Below, in pieces: positions 11,862 to 22,633 of a stretch of DNA of 64,000 nt. Location of the stretch: positions 125,012,152-125,076,151 of the forward strand of contig OX457061.1 in the NCBI GenBank assembly GCA_949752795.1, given 5' to 3'. Both the position numbers and the translations under genes were made by a program. The notes beneath the pieces were generated by a model that saw nothing but the letters and a program-made list of their open reading frames with translations, searched no databases and was not told where the DNA came from. The stretch's first letter is position 1, and every line of letters begins with the position of its first letter. This DNA comes from Hyperoodon ampullatus (Eukaryota > Chordata > Mammalia > Artiodactyla > Ziphiidae).

Positions 11862-12750
11862 GATAACAAATGTTGTCATGGATGTGGAGAAAAGGGAACC
11901 CTTGTGCACTGTTGGTGACATTGTACAACCACTATGGAAAAGAGTATGGAGGATCCTCAAAAAATTAAAAATGGAACTAACACATGATTCAGCAATTGCA
12001 CTTCTGGGAATATATCCAAAAGAAACAAAAACACTAACCCCAAAAGATATCTGTACCTGCATGTTCATTGCAGCACTATTTACAATAGCCAAGACATGGA
12101 AACAACCTAAGCAGACATTGATGGATGAATGGATAATGAAGTTATAGTATGTATATATGTATGTATGTATACACACACATACACATGGAATATCATTCAG
12201 CCATAAAAAATGAGGAAATCCTATCATTTGTGATGACATGGATGAACCTTGAGGGCATTATGTTAAATGAAATAAGTCAGAGAAAGACAAATACTATATG
12301 ATCTTACTTATACATGGAATCTTTAAAAAACATAACAAAACAAAAAACACCTCAGAGAAAAAGAGGTCAGATTTGTAGTTGTCAGAGGTGGGGCGAGGGG
12401 TGGGGTGGGGGGCTGGGGAAAGGTGGTCAAAAGGTATAAACTTCTAGTTGTAAGATAAATAAACACAAGGGGTATAGCTTACAACCGGTTTACTATAGTT
12501 ATAACTGCTGTATGATATACAGGAAAGTAGTTAAGAGAGTTAATCCTAAGAGTTCTAATCACAAGGGAAATATTTTCTTTTTTCTTTTCTTCTTGTCTTT
12601 TTATTGTATCTATATGAAGAGATGGATGTTAGCTGAACTGACTGCAGTAATCACCGCACAACATGTATAAATCAAACCATCATGCGGTATGCCTTCAACT
12701 TATACAGTGATGTATGTCAATTATTTCTCAGTAAGATGGGGGAAAAAGAC
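11862..12750 (+). mobile_element. Older L1 3' fragment
   Basis: It begins in the ORF2 C-terminal part. A frame at 11878-12147 reads like ORF2 ('[18 protein letters not shown]', '[11 protein letters not shown]', '[18 protein letters not shown]'). It passes through 'aaatactatatgatcttact' and a G-rich tract at 12388-12420 into a long, diverged 3' UTR. The subfamily is older than the two large copies. Not functional. Confidence 0.8.
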
Positions 12751-12754
12751 AGCT

Positions 12755-12935
12755 TCTAGAGCTGCATTGTTCAGTATGGTAATCACCAACCATATATGGT
12801 TATTGAAATTAAACTCAAAGTTAAATAAAATTTAAAATTCAATTCTTCAAACTAGTCACATTTCAAGTGCTAGTTCTCATAGTGGATATTGGACAGATAT
12901 AGAACTTTTCCATCATTGCAGAAAGAACTACTAGC
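12755..12935. mobile_element. hAT-like non-autonomous DNA transposon relic
   Basis: The start 'ctgcattgttcagtatggta', the middle 'cacatttcaagtgctagtt' and the end 'ttggacagatatagaactt' with 'ccatcattgcagaaag' resemble a common mammalian MER-type hAT element whose ends read as a 'ctgtccaatatgg' inverted pair. Diverged; the family is not assigned. Confidence 0.5.
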
Positions 12936-12939
12936 TTCC

Positions 12940-14870
12940 CTAGAGTGAACACATTGCTTATTATATTTCTTCTTGACCCGAAGTGACTCAATAAGGGGAT
13001 GACAGAAATAGGCTTGGGGGACTTTAGTACCAAGTGCAGTGTGAAAACCTAACAAGTAAGAACAAGGCCATATTTTTATATATGTATCTAGACACCCATA
13101 ATTACTACCCAAAGAGGTGTTATTCAGGCACATTCACATCAAGAATCCTCTATATTTACAGTCCTGTGCCCTCCATTTCTCTTTTTATTTCATTTACTGC
13201 TTTTGAACCTGCATGTAAAACACATCTAGTTTTTCTCCACAATAAAATATTTTCCAAAAATGCTATTTCCCATGTAGAAGAAAAACACCTTAGCACAATT
13301 CTCTCATGAATGTATATACTTCCCAATTAAGAGGAGACATAAATCATTATCCTAGCCCAGAAAGTAATTTCATATAAAATGAGAATAGAGAAAAGGTTAG
13401 CAAGTTGCACGAGCTAGTCGAGGACTGAGTAATAGGTTCAAATTTCCCAACAACAAATAAATTGAATCTGTGGCCCCTAATCATTCACAATCCACCTAGG
13501 CCAAAATAATGGATGCAAAAAAAAAAATAATGCAATGGTTCATACATAAAAATGATTAACCTTACACCTGTTTGAGTTTATGTTGTCAGCATAAATGAAC
13601 AGGGGAGGGTCGGGAAGCAGGTAATACAGAAGAAGAAGGGGGAAGCTGAATCATGATACAGTGATGCTCACATCTAACGTGAGACAGCAAAAGTCTATTC
13701 TTTTTCAACAGAGAACTTTACATTGTACTTTTCAGTAGCATACAGATGAACTCTTTGTATATTCCTATGATAACTGTTTCAGAGATGATGCTATTCCCAC
13801 AATACTGTAGACCTGTATTCCTTGGGGCCCTAGGGTTCCCCCAGAAGCAAATCAGGAAGGATTATTAATTTTAACTACAATTCCTTTCAGAGAAGAAAAT
13901 TCCATGAATAGTTCCTAGATTCTTTTTCCATGGATTTTGAATTAAAGTCCTGATTTCTAAACTCTTGATTTTCCAATGCTAATTGAGAGGAAGAGAGAGA
14001 GAGAGAGAGAGAAATACGACTGGGCTAAGGAATTCCATCACTCCACTATAAGATTTGGGCTCAGCCGTCTAGCTGGTGTCCCCACACTCACCCCATCTCC
14101 TGGCCTAGGATCAAGGCAGACGTAAGCAGCTTTTCACCACGGCTGCTAAGGGACCTCCTTCTCTCTGTCTCCCTTGGGTCTATCTCCCCCCAAAGTTACT
14201 TCTCTGACAGCAAGAAGAGGTAAACCCATGGGAAACTACCAAGAAGCAGCAGCTTAGTGATCTGGACATGGTCTTTGAGGCTTCAGGACACAGCCAGCAG
14301 GCACCTCTGAAGACTCATTCAACCTCATTCAGCCAATGTGGGCCCATTCCTAGAAACGAAGCCCCAGCAGTTGTTGCCTTCTCTTGAAAGCTGGCGAGCC
14401 CACATGTAAAGATGGCGGCATCAAATGAGAATTGTGATAGTTAGTCAGATTGCCAGTGGGTTTCTCCATGAAGAATCGGGGAGTCTTTTCCCCCATCCAT
14501 CCATCCATCCATCCATCCATCCAATAACACCATAGATAATGTACTACGTGCCGTAGCTTCTCTCCTGTGACGAGTCCCGAGGAACAATGAGAGGCAGGGT
14601 GGCAGAGGAGGGGAATGATCATATCTGCACATCCTGGATGCCCTGTGGAGAACAAGGTGGACAAGGTGCAGACCTGAGCCAGGAAGATCTGTTAAGGGAC
14701 TTTTTCATAGTCCTGTTAAGGCAGGTGGTGATTTGGATTAGGCTGAAGGTAAAGATGGAGAGAAGTGGCTGGATTGAGAGATATCTGGGGGATAAAACTG
14801 ATCGACCTTGACTATGAGTTAGAAATACAGACCACAGAGAATAATGATATCATATCCTAGTTTGTCACCC
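12940..14870. other. Unassigned interval with two microsatellites
   Basis: No gene found. It contains (GA)n at about 13989-14012 and a (CCAT)n run at 14493-14522. Antisense open frames over 14350-14664 read through the (CCAT)n run as repeated DGWM residues and are artefacts. Confidence 0.5.
14493..14522. repeat. (CCAT)n microsatellite
   Basis: About seven perfect CCAT tetramers in a row. Likely length-variable between individuals. Confidence 0.95.
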
Positions 14871-14874
14871 ATCA

Positions 14875-14985
14875 TACAAACAATACGTCCATGTGGATTA
14901 CATGCTGGGCATCAGTCTAGGTGTTGGGATACAACGGAAACATTTATAAAAACCGCCTTGCCATCACGGAGTTTGCAACAGTATG
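14875..14985 (-). mobile_element. L2 LINE relic, antisense
   Basis: 'tgctgggcatcagtctaggt', 'gttgggatacaacggaaac' and 'ccttgccatcacggagttt' follow the reverse complement of the L2 3' region (the 'gcactgttctaggtgctggg' type of text). Short and diverged. Confidence 0.6.
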
Positions 14986-14989
14986 CTTT

Positions 14990-15855
14990 CCTGAACAAGG
15001 CAGCACCAGAGCAATTGTTTGGAGACTGTTTAGAGAACCAAAGGAGAAAACTTTGCCGCAGTTTCAGGATGTGAGGGGCAAACAAATGCCTGTAAATTGC
15101 AAACTCAGAAACTGGATGGATATAAAAGGTTCATTTTTACCTTAAGTGCAATATAAGTAAAATAACAGGACTAGCATAGAGACAAACGGCAGCGACATTC
15201 AGTCTCAATGCAAGGGACCGATGCAGTCAGGCAGCTACTGCATGAGGACATGTAGATCAATGTTAAAAAAAAAAAAAAGCCAAAAACTCATTACATACAT
15301 ACATATTACATATATATATAAAATCTCTTAATTTAGTATTTTGATGTCAGCAATCAATTAATTAGCAATAAACATTTTAAAGACAAGATATGGTCTAACA
15401 CTGTTCAAGCCAAACAAACATCTACTAGTGAATATCAGGCACATGGCATCCTGATTTCCAAAGCCTGCCTAGAAACCCTAGTAGGGATCAGATGTTTCCA
15501 GTGTTAGAAGAGCAGGAATCATCATATACCAAATGGTGAAGGAGAATAGGAAAAAGTCAGCATGTTCTTATCCAGTAGAATATTTCTATGCTGGGAGAAT
15601 GCTTCGGAGTATTCCCAGGACTCAGCCCCCATTCAGGGACCGATGGACCACATTGCTTGGAGGTATGAGAAGATGCTAATTAATTATAATAACTATATTT
15701 TGGAAAACTTTGAACATGATTTTCATGTCTTTGAGGTATACGACTTCTTTGTACATTCTGGGAGTATCTTTCTCTGCTCTTCCAAGGTGTTTTTTCTTTA
15801 TCATTGTAAGCATTACAAAGACAGACTAAAAGAAGTTGTATCCAGTTTTGCTGGC
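14990..15855. other. Unassigned interval
   Basis: No gene recognised. It holds an A-run near 15265 and a short (CATA)n/(TA)n tract at 15293-15322. A 104-codon frame at 15562-15876 runs into the following L1 and has no domain. Confidence 0.45.
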
Positions 15856-15859
15856 CAAA

Positions 15860-17150
15860 CACCAGTTAAAAAGTAGGCAAAGGATTTGAATAGACAGTCC
15901 ACCAACGAAGACATACTAATGGCTAATAAGCATATGAAATGATGCTCAACATCATTTGGCATTAGGAAAACGCAACTTAAAACCACATAACAGCATATCA
16001 CAGCCATGAGAATGGCTATCATAAAATAAAAAATAAAACAGACAAGAATAAATGTTTCCAGGAATGTGGAGGAACTGGAACCCTCATACATTTCTAGTAT
16101 AAACATAAACTGGTATGACCACTGTTAGGACTGAATTGTGTCTCCTCAAAATTCATATATTAAAGCCCTAAATCCCAGGACCTCAGAATCTAACTGTCTT
16201 TAGAGACAGGGCCCTTAAAGAGATGATCAAGTTAAAATGAGGCTGTTAGGATGGGCCCAAGTCCAGTACGAGTCAGGTCCTTATGAGAAGAGGAAACTGG
16301 GACACACGGAGAAGATGCCGAGTTAGGGTACAGGAGAGGGTGGCCAAGTGCAGGCCGAGAGGAGAGCCCTCAGAGGAGAACGGTTCCAACAGCACCTTGA
16401 GCTCGCACTGCCAGCCTCTACAACAGAGAGAAAACATATTTCTGTTGTTTGAGCCACCCAGTTCATAGTACTTCGCTATGGGGCCCTAGCAAACTACTAC
16501 AGCCACTGTGGAAAGCAATTCGAAAGCTACTCAGTTGATAAAAATAATTACCATGTGACCCAGGAATTCTCTTCCTGGGTATCTAGTCAAGACGACTGAA
16601 AGCATATATCCACTAAAAGACTGGCACGCAAAAGTTTTAGCAGCATTACTTATTAACAACCCCAAATTGGAAACAACCTAAATATTCATCAACTAATAAA
16701 TGGATAGAATAATATGGTATATTCTTACAACTGTTGAATACTATTTGGCAATATTACTTGGCAATAGATAGGAATGAAGAACTGATACAAGCTAAGACAT
16801 GGAAATAAGGCATTACATTCAGTAAAAGAAGCCAGACACAGAGACCATATAATGTATGGTTCAGTTTACATGAAATGTCCAAAAATGGCCAATTTATGGA
16901 GACAGAAATCAGATAACTGGTTGCTTGGAGTGAAGGGGAAAGACGATTACAATTTAACAGTAAGTGGGCATAAGCAATCTTATTAGGATGATGGAAATAA
17001 TCCAGAACTGATTTATAGTGATGGCTGAACAAGTTGGTCAGTTTACCAAAAATATCATTGAATTGCACACTTGGGATGGGTGGTGCCTTTTCTTTGTCAC
17101 CAGTAAAAGTATAAAGCATTATAACTCAATAAATTTATTTAAAAAATTAT
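15860..17150 (+). mobile_element. Old L1 3' fragment interrupted by an LTR
   Basis: The L1 ORF2 end ('aaaaagtaggcaaaggattt', 'gaggaactggaaccctcata') continues on the far side of the LTR with 'gccactgtggaaagcaattc', 'ccatgtgacccaggaattct' and the 3' UTR to about 17150. The two parts join at the LTR boundaries, so the LTR came later. No usable frame. Confidence 0.8.
16123..16501 (+). mobile_element. Solo LTR, MaLR-like, inserted in old L1
   Basis: The 379-bp element begins TGTTAGGACTGAATTGTG and ends CTACTACA, giving the expected TG...CA termini. Its text ('ctcctcaaaattcatatatt', 'cccttaaagagatgatcaag', 'gtccttatgagaagaggaaa', 'tttctgttgtttgagccacc') follows the MLT1/MST group of MaLR LTRs. 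A 5-bp duplication fits (accac at 16118-16122, gccac at 16502-16506, 4 of 5 bases). With no internal region it is a solo LTR. A 61-codon frame inside it is incidental. Confidence 0.8.
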
Positions 17151-17640
17151 AAAATCATGCCTCAATGAAGTTATTTTTTTAAAGTGCCTTGATACAGTTT
17201 TTTTTTTTTTTTTAAATCTTGTTTCCAGAATGAAAAGAGAGGCAGACAGGTTGCAGGGAACAAAAATAAAGACCAATCTTGTGAGAATTCCAAATGAGAA
17301 GAGAAGAAAAATTAGTCAGTAGCTTAGTGGGGAATGAATTGAGGAAAACTTTAATTTGATTCCTTTGAGACTAAAGAGTAGCAGTGAGAAGAATAAAGTC
17401 CCCAAATAAGTGAAAGATACAGTTTCTGACACCGAGCCACTTTCCTCTGTGTAACGCCTAAAGAACCAAATCTTCAGAGATAGATTTCTGAGTGGTATTT
17501 GGCCACCAGAACTGGACACACCTCTCCTAATCCCTCTGTGCAATGCCTGTAAAGATGAAGAAAAACATGAAAGTCTCTCTATTAAAAGCTAGCATTTGCA
17601 GTCCAGCTACTGCCAAATGTGTAAGAAACTCTGTCAACTG
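17151..17640. other. Unassigned interval
   Basis: Nothing recognised. A T-run near 17198-17212 and an A-run near 17643 border it. Open frames are short. Confidence 0.4.
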
Positions 17641-17654
17641 AGAAAAAAAAAAAA

Positions 17655-18110
17655 AAGCACAACCTAAAAGTTGAGAATTATGTTTCATTTGTCAGTCAAA
17701 ACTGAGGACTTCAGCCCGGGACACAGCATCTCAGACAGCTCTGAAGGACTGCTCCGAAGAGGTAAGGGGGAAGTGAGGATACATAGGAGTTTTTGCAAAA
17801 AACACCAGGTAGTCGGAACGTCAAAAGATTGCTGTTAATTCAAGAAAACCAGACATCTCAAGTTGAGGAATTTAGCGCTTTTCTATGTATGAAGATGCAA
17901 GAGTCTGGGCTCATTGAAATCATTCCTTTGACCTGAACCTCAGCTCTCTACGGCCAGTGTCCTGCTTTTCTCCATCCTGAATCCCCTCAGATTGCACAGT
18001 TCAGGGGGTGTAGTGGCTGGGGGCTCGATGGCTGCAACATCCATCATTTACTAATATGGCAGGTGGCATTTTTCATCCATATCTGAAGGAGGAATAAATC
18101 ACAAATCATT
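17655..18110 (-). mobile_element. LTR-like repeat, probable artiodactyl/cetacean ERV LTR
   Basis: The text 'aaaagttgagaattatgttt', 'agctctgaaggactgctccg', 'caggtagtcggaacgtcaaa' and 'tttagcgcttttctatgtat' matches a repeat I recall as common in cetartiodactyl genomes and read as an ERV LTR. Its AATAAA-like signal would lie on the minus strand, hence the orientation. Edges and family name are uncertain; no retroviral coding sequence adjoins it. Confidence 0.5.
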
Positions 18111-18219
18111 CCACGGCCTGTCATCAGCTCCCTCTAATGTCTTACATCCAGGGCCCTATGGCAGAGTTGTTCATTTTTCCCCAACATCTCTTTATTCTGA
18201 AATAGTAGAAGTGTCAGCT

Positions 18220-18595
18220 AGTCATGGTGACTCAAAATAAAGTTCGCATCTCCCAACATCCTCTGCAGCTCGAAGTGGCCATGAGGCTAACTTCCGGCCA
18301 CTGAAATATAAGAGGATGTGCCTTAAGTAGCTCCTAAGACCCTTCCTTAAAAGGAATCTGGTGCATGTCCCCCCATTTCTTCTTCTTCCCTTTCTCCAGC
18401 TTTCTCCTTTAGAGGCAAATGCCACCATCTTGGACCAGGAGGAAAATGTCACATCGTAGAAATGGTGGAACATGGCATCATGAAGAGGCCCTTGTTCACA
18501 GAGCCCTGGACTTTTACACAAGAGAAGGAGTTTCCATTCTTGGTTAAATTAAATCAAAACCCACATCTCTATGTTCTGTAACCAAGCTCATCGCG
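18220..18595 (+). mobile_element. Old MaLR (MLT1-like) LTR
   Basis: 'ctcccaacatcctctgcagc', 'tggccatgaggctaacttc', 'ccttaaaaggaatctggtgc', 'gccaccatcttggaccagga' and 'agccctggacttttacacaa' follow an old MLT1-like LTR layout. Diverged, solo, with no coding potential; an antisense 99-codon frame through it is incidental. Confidence 0.55.
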
Positions 18596-18663
18596 CTGTG
18601 GAGTAGGCTCCGGCAGACGGACACAGAGAGCCCACCGGGTCTTGTCAATTAAAAGTCAGTCAG

Positions 18664-19192
18664 AAAGGATCTTGCTGTGATTTAAGTCATAGAGTGTTCT
18701 TCCTATGTTTTCCTCTAAGAGTTTGATAGTGTCTGGCCTTAACATCTAGGTCTTTAATCCATTCTGAGTTTATTTTTGTATATGGTGTTAGGGAGTGTTC
18801 TAATTTCAGTCTTTTACATGTAGCTGTCCAGTTTTCCCAGCACCACGCAAGATGGGAATAAAGACCCAGACCTACTAGAGAATGGACTTGAGGACACGGG
18901 GAGGGGGAAGGGTAAGCTGGGACAAAGTGAGAGAGTGGCATGGACATATATACACTACCAAATGTCAAATAGATAGCTAGTGGGAAGCAGCCGCATAGCA
19001 CAGGGAGATCAGCTTGGTGCTTTGTGACCACCTAGAGGGGTGGGATAGGGAGGATGGGAGGGAGGGAGACGCAAGAGGGAAGAGATATGGGGATATATGT
19101 ATATGTATAACTGATTCACTTTGTTATAAAGCAGAAACTAACACACCATTGTAAAGCAATTATACTCCAATAAAGACATTTTTTAGAAAGGC
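18664..19192 (+). mobile_element. L1 with 5' inversion (twin priming)
   Basis: The left part (about 18667-18846) is the reverse complement of the ORF2 segment found at about 30202-30375 in the large copy. The right part (about 18847-19182) is direct L1 3' UTR, as at 31236-31565. The roughly 860 bp between those two parts is missing. An 11-bp duplication (aagtcagtcag) occurs at 18653-18663 and 19193-19203, next to a TTAAAA cleavage site. This arrangement is the classic product of twin-primed reverse transcription. The 3' tail is unusually A-poor. Confidence 0.88.
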
Positions 19193-19203
19193 AAGTCAGT
19201 CAG

Positions 19204-20240
19204 TCTTCTTCAAAGTAACTTAAAAAAGACTTGAAATTCTCTTTAGGGTCAATGCTCAGTCGTCCATGGCACCTTCCCCACTCCTGCTTCATTTTCCCAA
19301 GATGTCATCTGATTCTCCCAAAGCGAGCAGTTATCTTCATAGTCATGGCCAGAGGAGCCCTTGTTCTATGTGCTGTCTTCTGGGCCTTCGCTGTCCCCCG
19401 GTCAAGGTGCCTCATCACACTGCTCTCCAGACATCAACCTCTGTGTTCCCTGGGGCCATATCCGTGGTCTCCCCCGATCCCGAGGTGTCTGCCCACCAAC
19501 CACTACCCCTGGTTGAGGGTGGACACTGGCATTGTACCTCTGTGTTCTCCCAGTCCCGACCCTAGGACTCTGCTGGTCCACCAGGACTCTGACCACTTCT
19601 GCTCCCTGGGAGCCTTCCTGGATTTCCTGCCCTCTCTCCATAGGCTGCAGGAACTCAGCTACAATCACTTATCTGTGTACTTCCTCTAGCCTCTGATACT
19701 GTGCCTGTGCCTGGTGACATGTGATCGAACGCAGAAGAAGTAAGCAGAGGACACCACCCCCAGCTGTTCTTGGATTGTCCCTCAACGTATCAGGGGTTTC
19801 TGCTGACCAAAACTTAGCCAAGGATTTCCAAAACATACCTTCTGCCCAGCCCCATCTCTCAGCAGATTCCTCGGACCTCCTGTCCTTCCTCTGTCTGTCC
19901 TGCTTTCATCCACTCAGAGGGTGTGCCTTTCTGCTGGTCACTTTCTCTTGCCCTGAATGTAAAGGAAAGCTCTTTAGCTTGATTCCAGCACAACGCCTCT
20001 TGATCTATTTAGGGAGAAATTCTAACCTGTCTTTCTTTACAAAGTCCGACTCCTTGGGAGAGTGCGATCTCCCAAAAACAGCACTGAGATTTCGAGCTGA
20101 TGGATGGCTTCTCACAACCTCTCTGTTCCAGGTGGTGCATGCCCTCCCCTTCCCTAAAGGGTAATAAGCCTTCTCGGTGGTCTAATAATTTCACACTGTT
20201 ATTTACAGTAGCCTCACGTGCCAACAGAAACACGTCTATA
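19204..20240. other. Unassigned single-copy-like interval with open frames
   Basis: GC is higher than around it. Plus-strand open frames of 152 codons (19231-19689, opening at TTG; first ATG at 19252) and 147 codons (19721-20164) lie next to each other. The predicted proteins are Pro-, Ser- and Leu-rich with no domain I recognise, and overlapping frames of similar length exist on both strands, which favours chance. It could hold a diverged retrocopy or LTR. Confidence 0.35.
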
Positions 20241-20254
20241 CAGAAATGAAGGAG

Positions 20255-20456
20255 GGTTTCCCTGGTGGTGCAGTGGTTGAGAGTCCACCTGCCGATGCAG
20301 GGGACACGGGTTCATGCCCTGGTCCGGGAGGATCCCACGTGCCGCGGAGCGGCTGGGCCCATGAGCCGTGGCCGCTGAGCCTGCACGTCCGGAGCCTGTG
20401 CTCCACGATGGGAGAGACCACAACGGTGAGAGGCCCGCGTACAGCAAAAAAAAAAA
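20255..20456 (+). mobile_element. CHR-type SINE, short form
   Basis: Same short-form structure, with A-box-like 'tggtgcagtgg', B-box region 'gggttcatgcc', body 'cacgtccggagcctgtgctc' and a short A tail. The flanks carry an imperfect duplication: agaaatgaaggag at 20242-20254 and agaaataaaggaag at 20457-20470. Somewhat more diverged than the 1.27 kb copy. Confidence 0.93.
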
Positions 20457-20470
20457 AGAAATAAAGGAAG

Positions 20471-21100
20471 GAGAATCAGATCTTGGAAAATACCAACTCT
20501 AGTTGTTTGCAGTATTGTAGACAACTCTCCTCAGAAGCTACCTGAATGGTGCTCAGAATCTTGGGTGCATTTTTAATTCATTTGCTCTTTCACTTGGTAT
20601 TTGTAATCATGGATGTTTTATCACAGGCTCTAAGCTTGGTACTAAATAAAGAAAAAAGTTCTCTGACAGCTGCACAAGGAGCTTAATTAGGAACCTCTTT
20701 AAGTTTACTTGGAAATGCATAACTGATGGAGAAACATGTGAAGCAAATAGCACCCCCTTACAGCCTAGCAACATTTTCAAAGTTGCTGATTGTCACATTT
20801 GTTTCATATCATTTGGAAGACTTCATTTTCGAGCTCCATTTTATCTTAATCCAGGGCCACATTTCAGTTAAATAATTCATTAGCAGATCTTTGCAACTTA
20901 TTGCCTGCTGAGTTTACTGAAGACTGATTAGTAATTTTATCGTTTCTAAGTTTTCTGTATATATTTTCATAAGTGTCATCTCCTGCTGATTCTAATACTT
21001 TCTTGTTTGACACTTTTTTCCTTTTCTGCTTTGCCACTGTGCATTGATCAATCATTCCCATCCCCCAGAGTATGCATCATTGAAATCTGAGATTCTATGG
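20471..21100. other. Single-copy interval, possible conserved non-coding element
   Basis: No repeat or gene recognised. The part at 20560-20860 has the even composition and homeodomain-type TAATTA motif ('gagcttaattaggaacc') often seen in developmental enhancers. That is only an impression; no alignment was available. Confidence 0.3.
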
Positions 21101-21102
21101 TC

Positions 21103-21425
21103 ATCTTATCTATTTTTAAAATATTTTACTGAAGTATAGTTGACTTACAATGTTGTGCTAATTTCTGCTGTACAGCAATGTGATTTAGTTACACATATAT
21201 TCTTTTCCATTATGGTTTATCACAGGATGTTGAATATAATTCCCTGTGCTCTACAGTAGGACCTTGTTGTTTATCCATCCTGTATGTACTAGTTTGCATC
21301 TGCTAATCCCACACTCCCACTCCATCCCTCTCACACACACCCTCAGAAACCACCAGTCTGTTCTCTATGTCTGTGAGTCTGTTTTTTGCATAGATATGTT
21401 CGTTTGTGTCTTACTTTAGATTTCT
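21103..21425 (-). mobile_element. L1 3' end, antisense
   Basis: 'actgaagtatagttgactta', 'ttctgctgtacagcaatgtg', 'tattccctgtgctctacag'-like text and 'aggaccttgttgtttatcc' are the reverse complement of the older L1 3' UTR type seen at 32.4 and 62.0 kb. 5'-truncated relic. Confidence 0.75.
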
Positions 21426-21549
21426 ATGGTCATTTTACATCGTACAGACCTGCTTCAATGGCACATCCATGTTTCAGAGAAGCTTTATTCTGCCTTTTGC
21501 CCAATAACCACCAATCCAAATCAGTTGTGCACTCAGTTACATAAGGCAT

Positions 21550-21760
21550 AATTGGGCAAAACATGCGCATTGGAGCAAGACCCGGCTAGAATTTGAAGTT
21601 TGCCTCTATTACTTTCTAGCTAGACTGTAAACCAATTATTTTTTTTACTTAACTTCCCTACATTTCAATTTATTCATCTGCAAAATTGTAATGACTTCCT
21701 AGTGTTGCTATGAGGAATAGATGAAGATATATACGTAAAATATGCTACCACTGAAAAATT
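21550..21760 (+). mobile_element. MIR SINE relic
   Basis: 'gcaagacccggctagaattt', 'attactttctagctagactg', 'acttaacttccctacatttc' and 'tcatctgcaaaattgtaatg', then 'gttgctatgaggaatagatg', follow the MIR consensus in order. Diverged ancient SINE. Confidence 0.65.
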
Positions 21761-22099
21761 CTATATATAGTATTTTTGTACTATACTATACATAAAAATA
21801 CTAAATACTATACCCGAAAAATGACAGATATACCATTAGATTTTTATTTCATCTATTTTATTTCTTTTTCTTTTCATCCATTTGAGTCACTCACATTAAC
21901 AAACTTTTCATTGGTTTCATTGTAACACACATGGCATTATCTGAGACACCGAGAAATAGTCCTTCTCCTAATTTTAAGTCATAAGTATTTCCAATTTTGT
22001 TGTACCATGGCAATTTCACATTCCATTATATGGAGAGAACTCTATTTTTAAGACTGTTTGATAAGCCTCTTCTTTTTTTCTTCAATTTTTTTTCTTTTT

Positions 22100-22224
22100 T
22101 TCTTTCTTTTTTTTTTTTTTTGGCCACACCGCATGGCTTGCGGGATCTTAGTTCCCCAACTGGGGACTGAACCTGGCAGTGGAAGCACTGAGACCTAACC
22201 ACTGGACCACCAGGGAAGCCCCTA
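22100..22224 (-). mobile_element. CHR-related short tRNA SINE, antisense
   Basis: Read on the minus strand it starts 'gggcttccctggtggtccag', continues with 'ccccagttggggaactaaga' and 'aagccatgcggtgtggcc', and ends in an A tail (the T-run at 22104-22120 on the plus strand). An 8-bp duplication (ataagcct) lies at 22061-22068 and 22225-22232. It is the only clearly minus-strand tRNA SINE in the window. Confidence 0.85.
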
Positions 22225-22399
22225 ATAAGCCTATACTGATCGCCAAACACTCTCTCAACTGCCATCTGCTCACTCACCATCCCACTAAGATCTTAAAGAC
22301 AAAGAAGGGGCAGTACTGACACATGTAAACACAACTCTGTGCAAAGCCACAGGTGATCATCCATTTTAATTGGAAGATCATTGATAAAAACAGTCTTCA

Positions 22400-22625
22400 C
22401 AGCTGCATAGCACAGAGAGATCAGCTCAGTGCTTTGTGGCCACCTAAAGGGGTGGGATAGGGAGGGTGGGAGGGAGACGCAAGAGGGAGGGGATATGGAG
22501 ACATATGTATATGTATAGCTGATCCACTTTGTTATACAGCAGAAACTAACGCACCACTGTAAAGTAATTATACTCCAATAAAGATGTTAAAAACAAAACA
22601 AAACAAAACAAACAAACAAAAAATA
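22400..22625 (+). mobile_element. 5'-truncated young L1 3' end
   Basis: It contains the terminal 3' UTR of the large L1s from 'gcatagcacagagagatcag' through the G-rich tract at 22449-22490 to 'ccaataaagatgtt', with a tail evolved into (AAAAC)n. A duplication (agtcttca) sits at 22392-22399 and 22626-22633. Confidence 0.9.
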
Positions 22626-22633
22626 AGTCTTCA

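Noticed and set aside
14493..14522. Regular short repeats, checked as a possible CRISPR array
   Set aside because: Pure tetramer microsatellite with no spacers, in a mammalian genome.
14350..14664. Antisense frame with DGWM repeats
   Set aside because: The repeats come from translating the (CCAT)n microsatellite.
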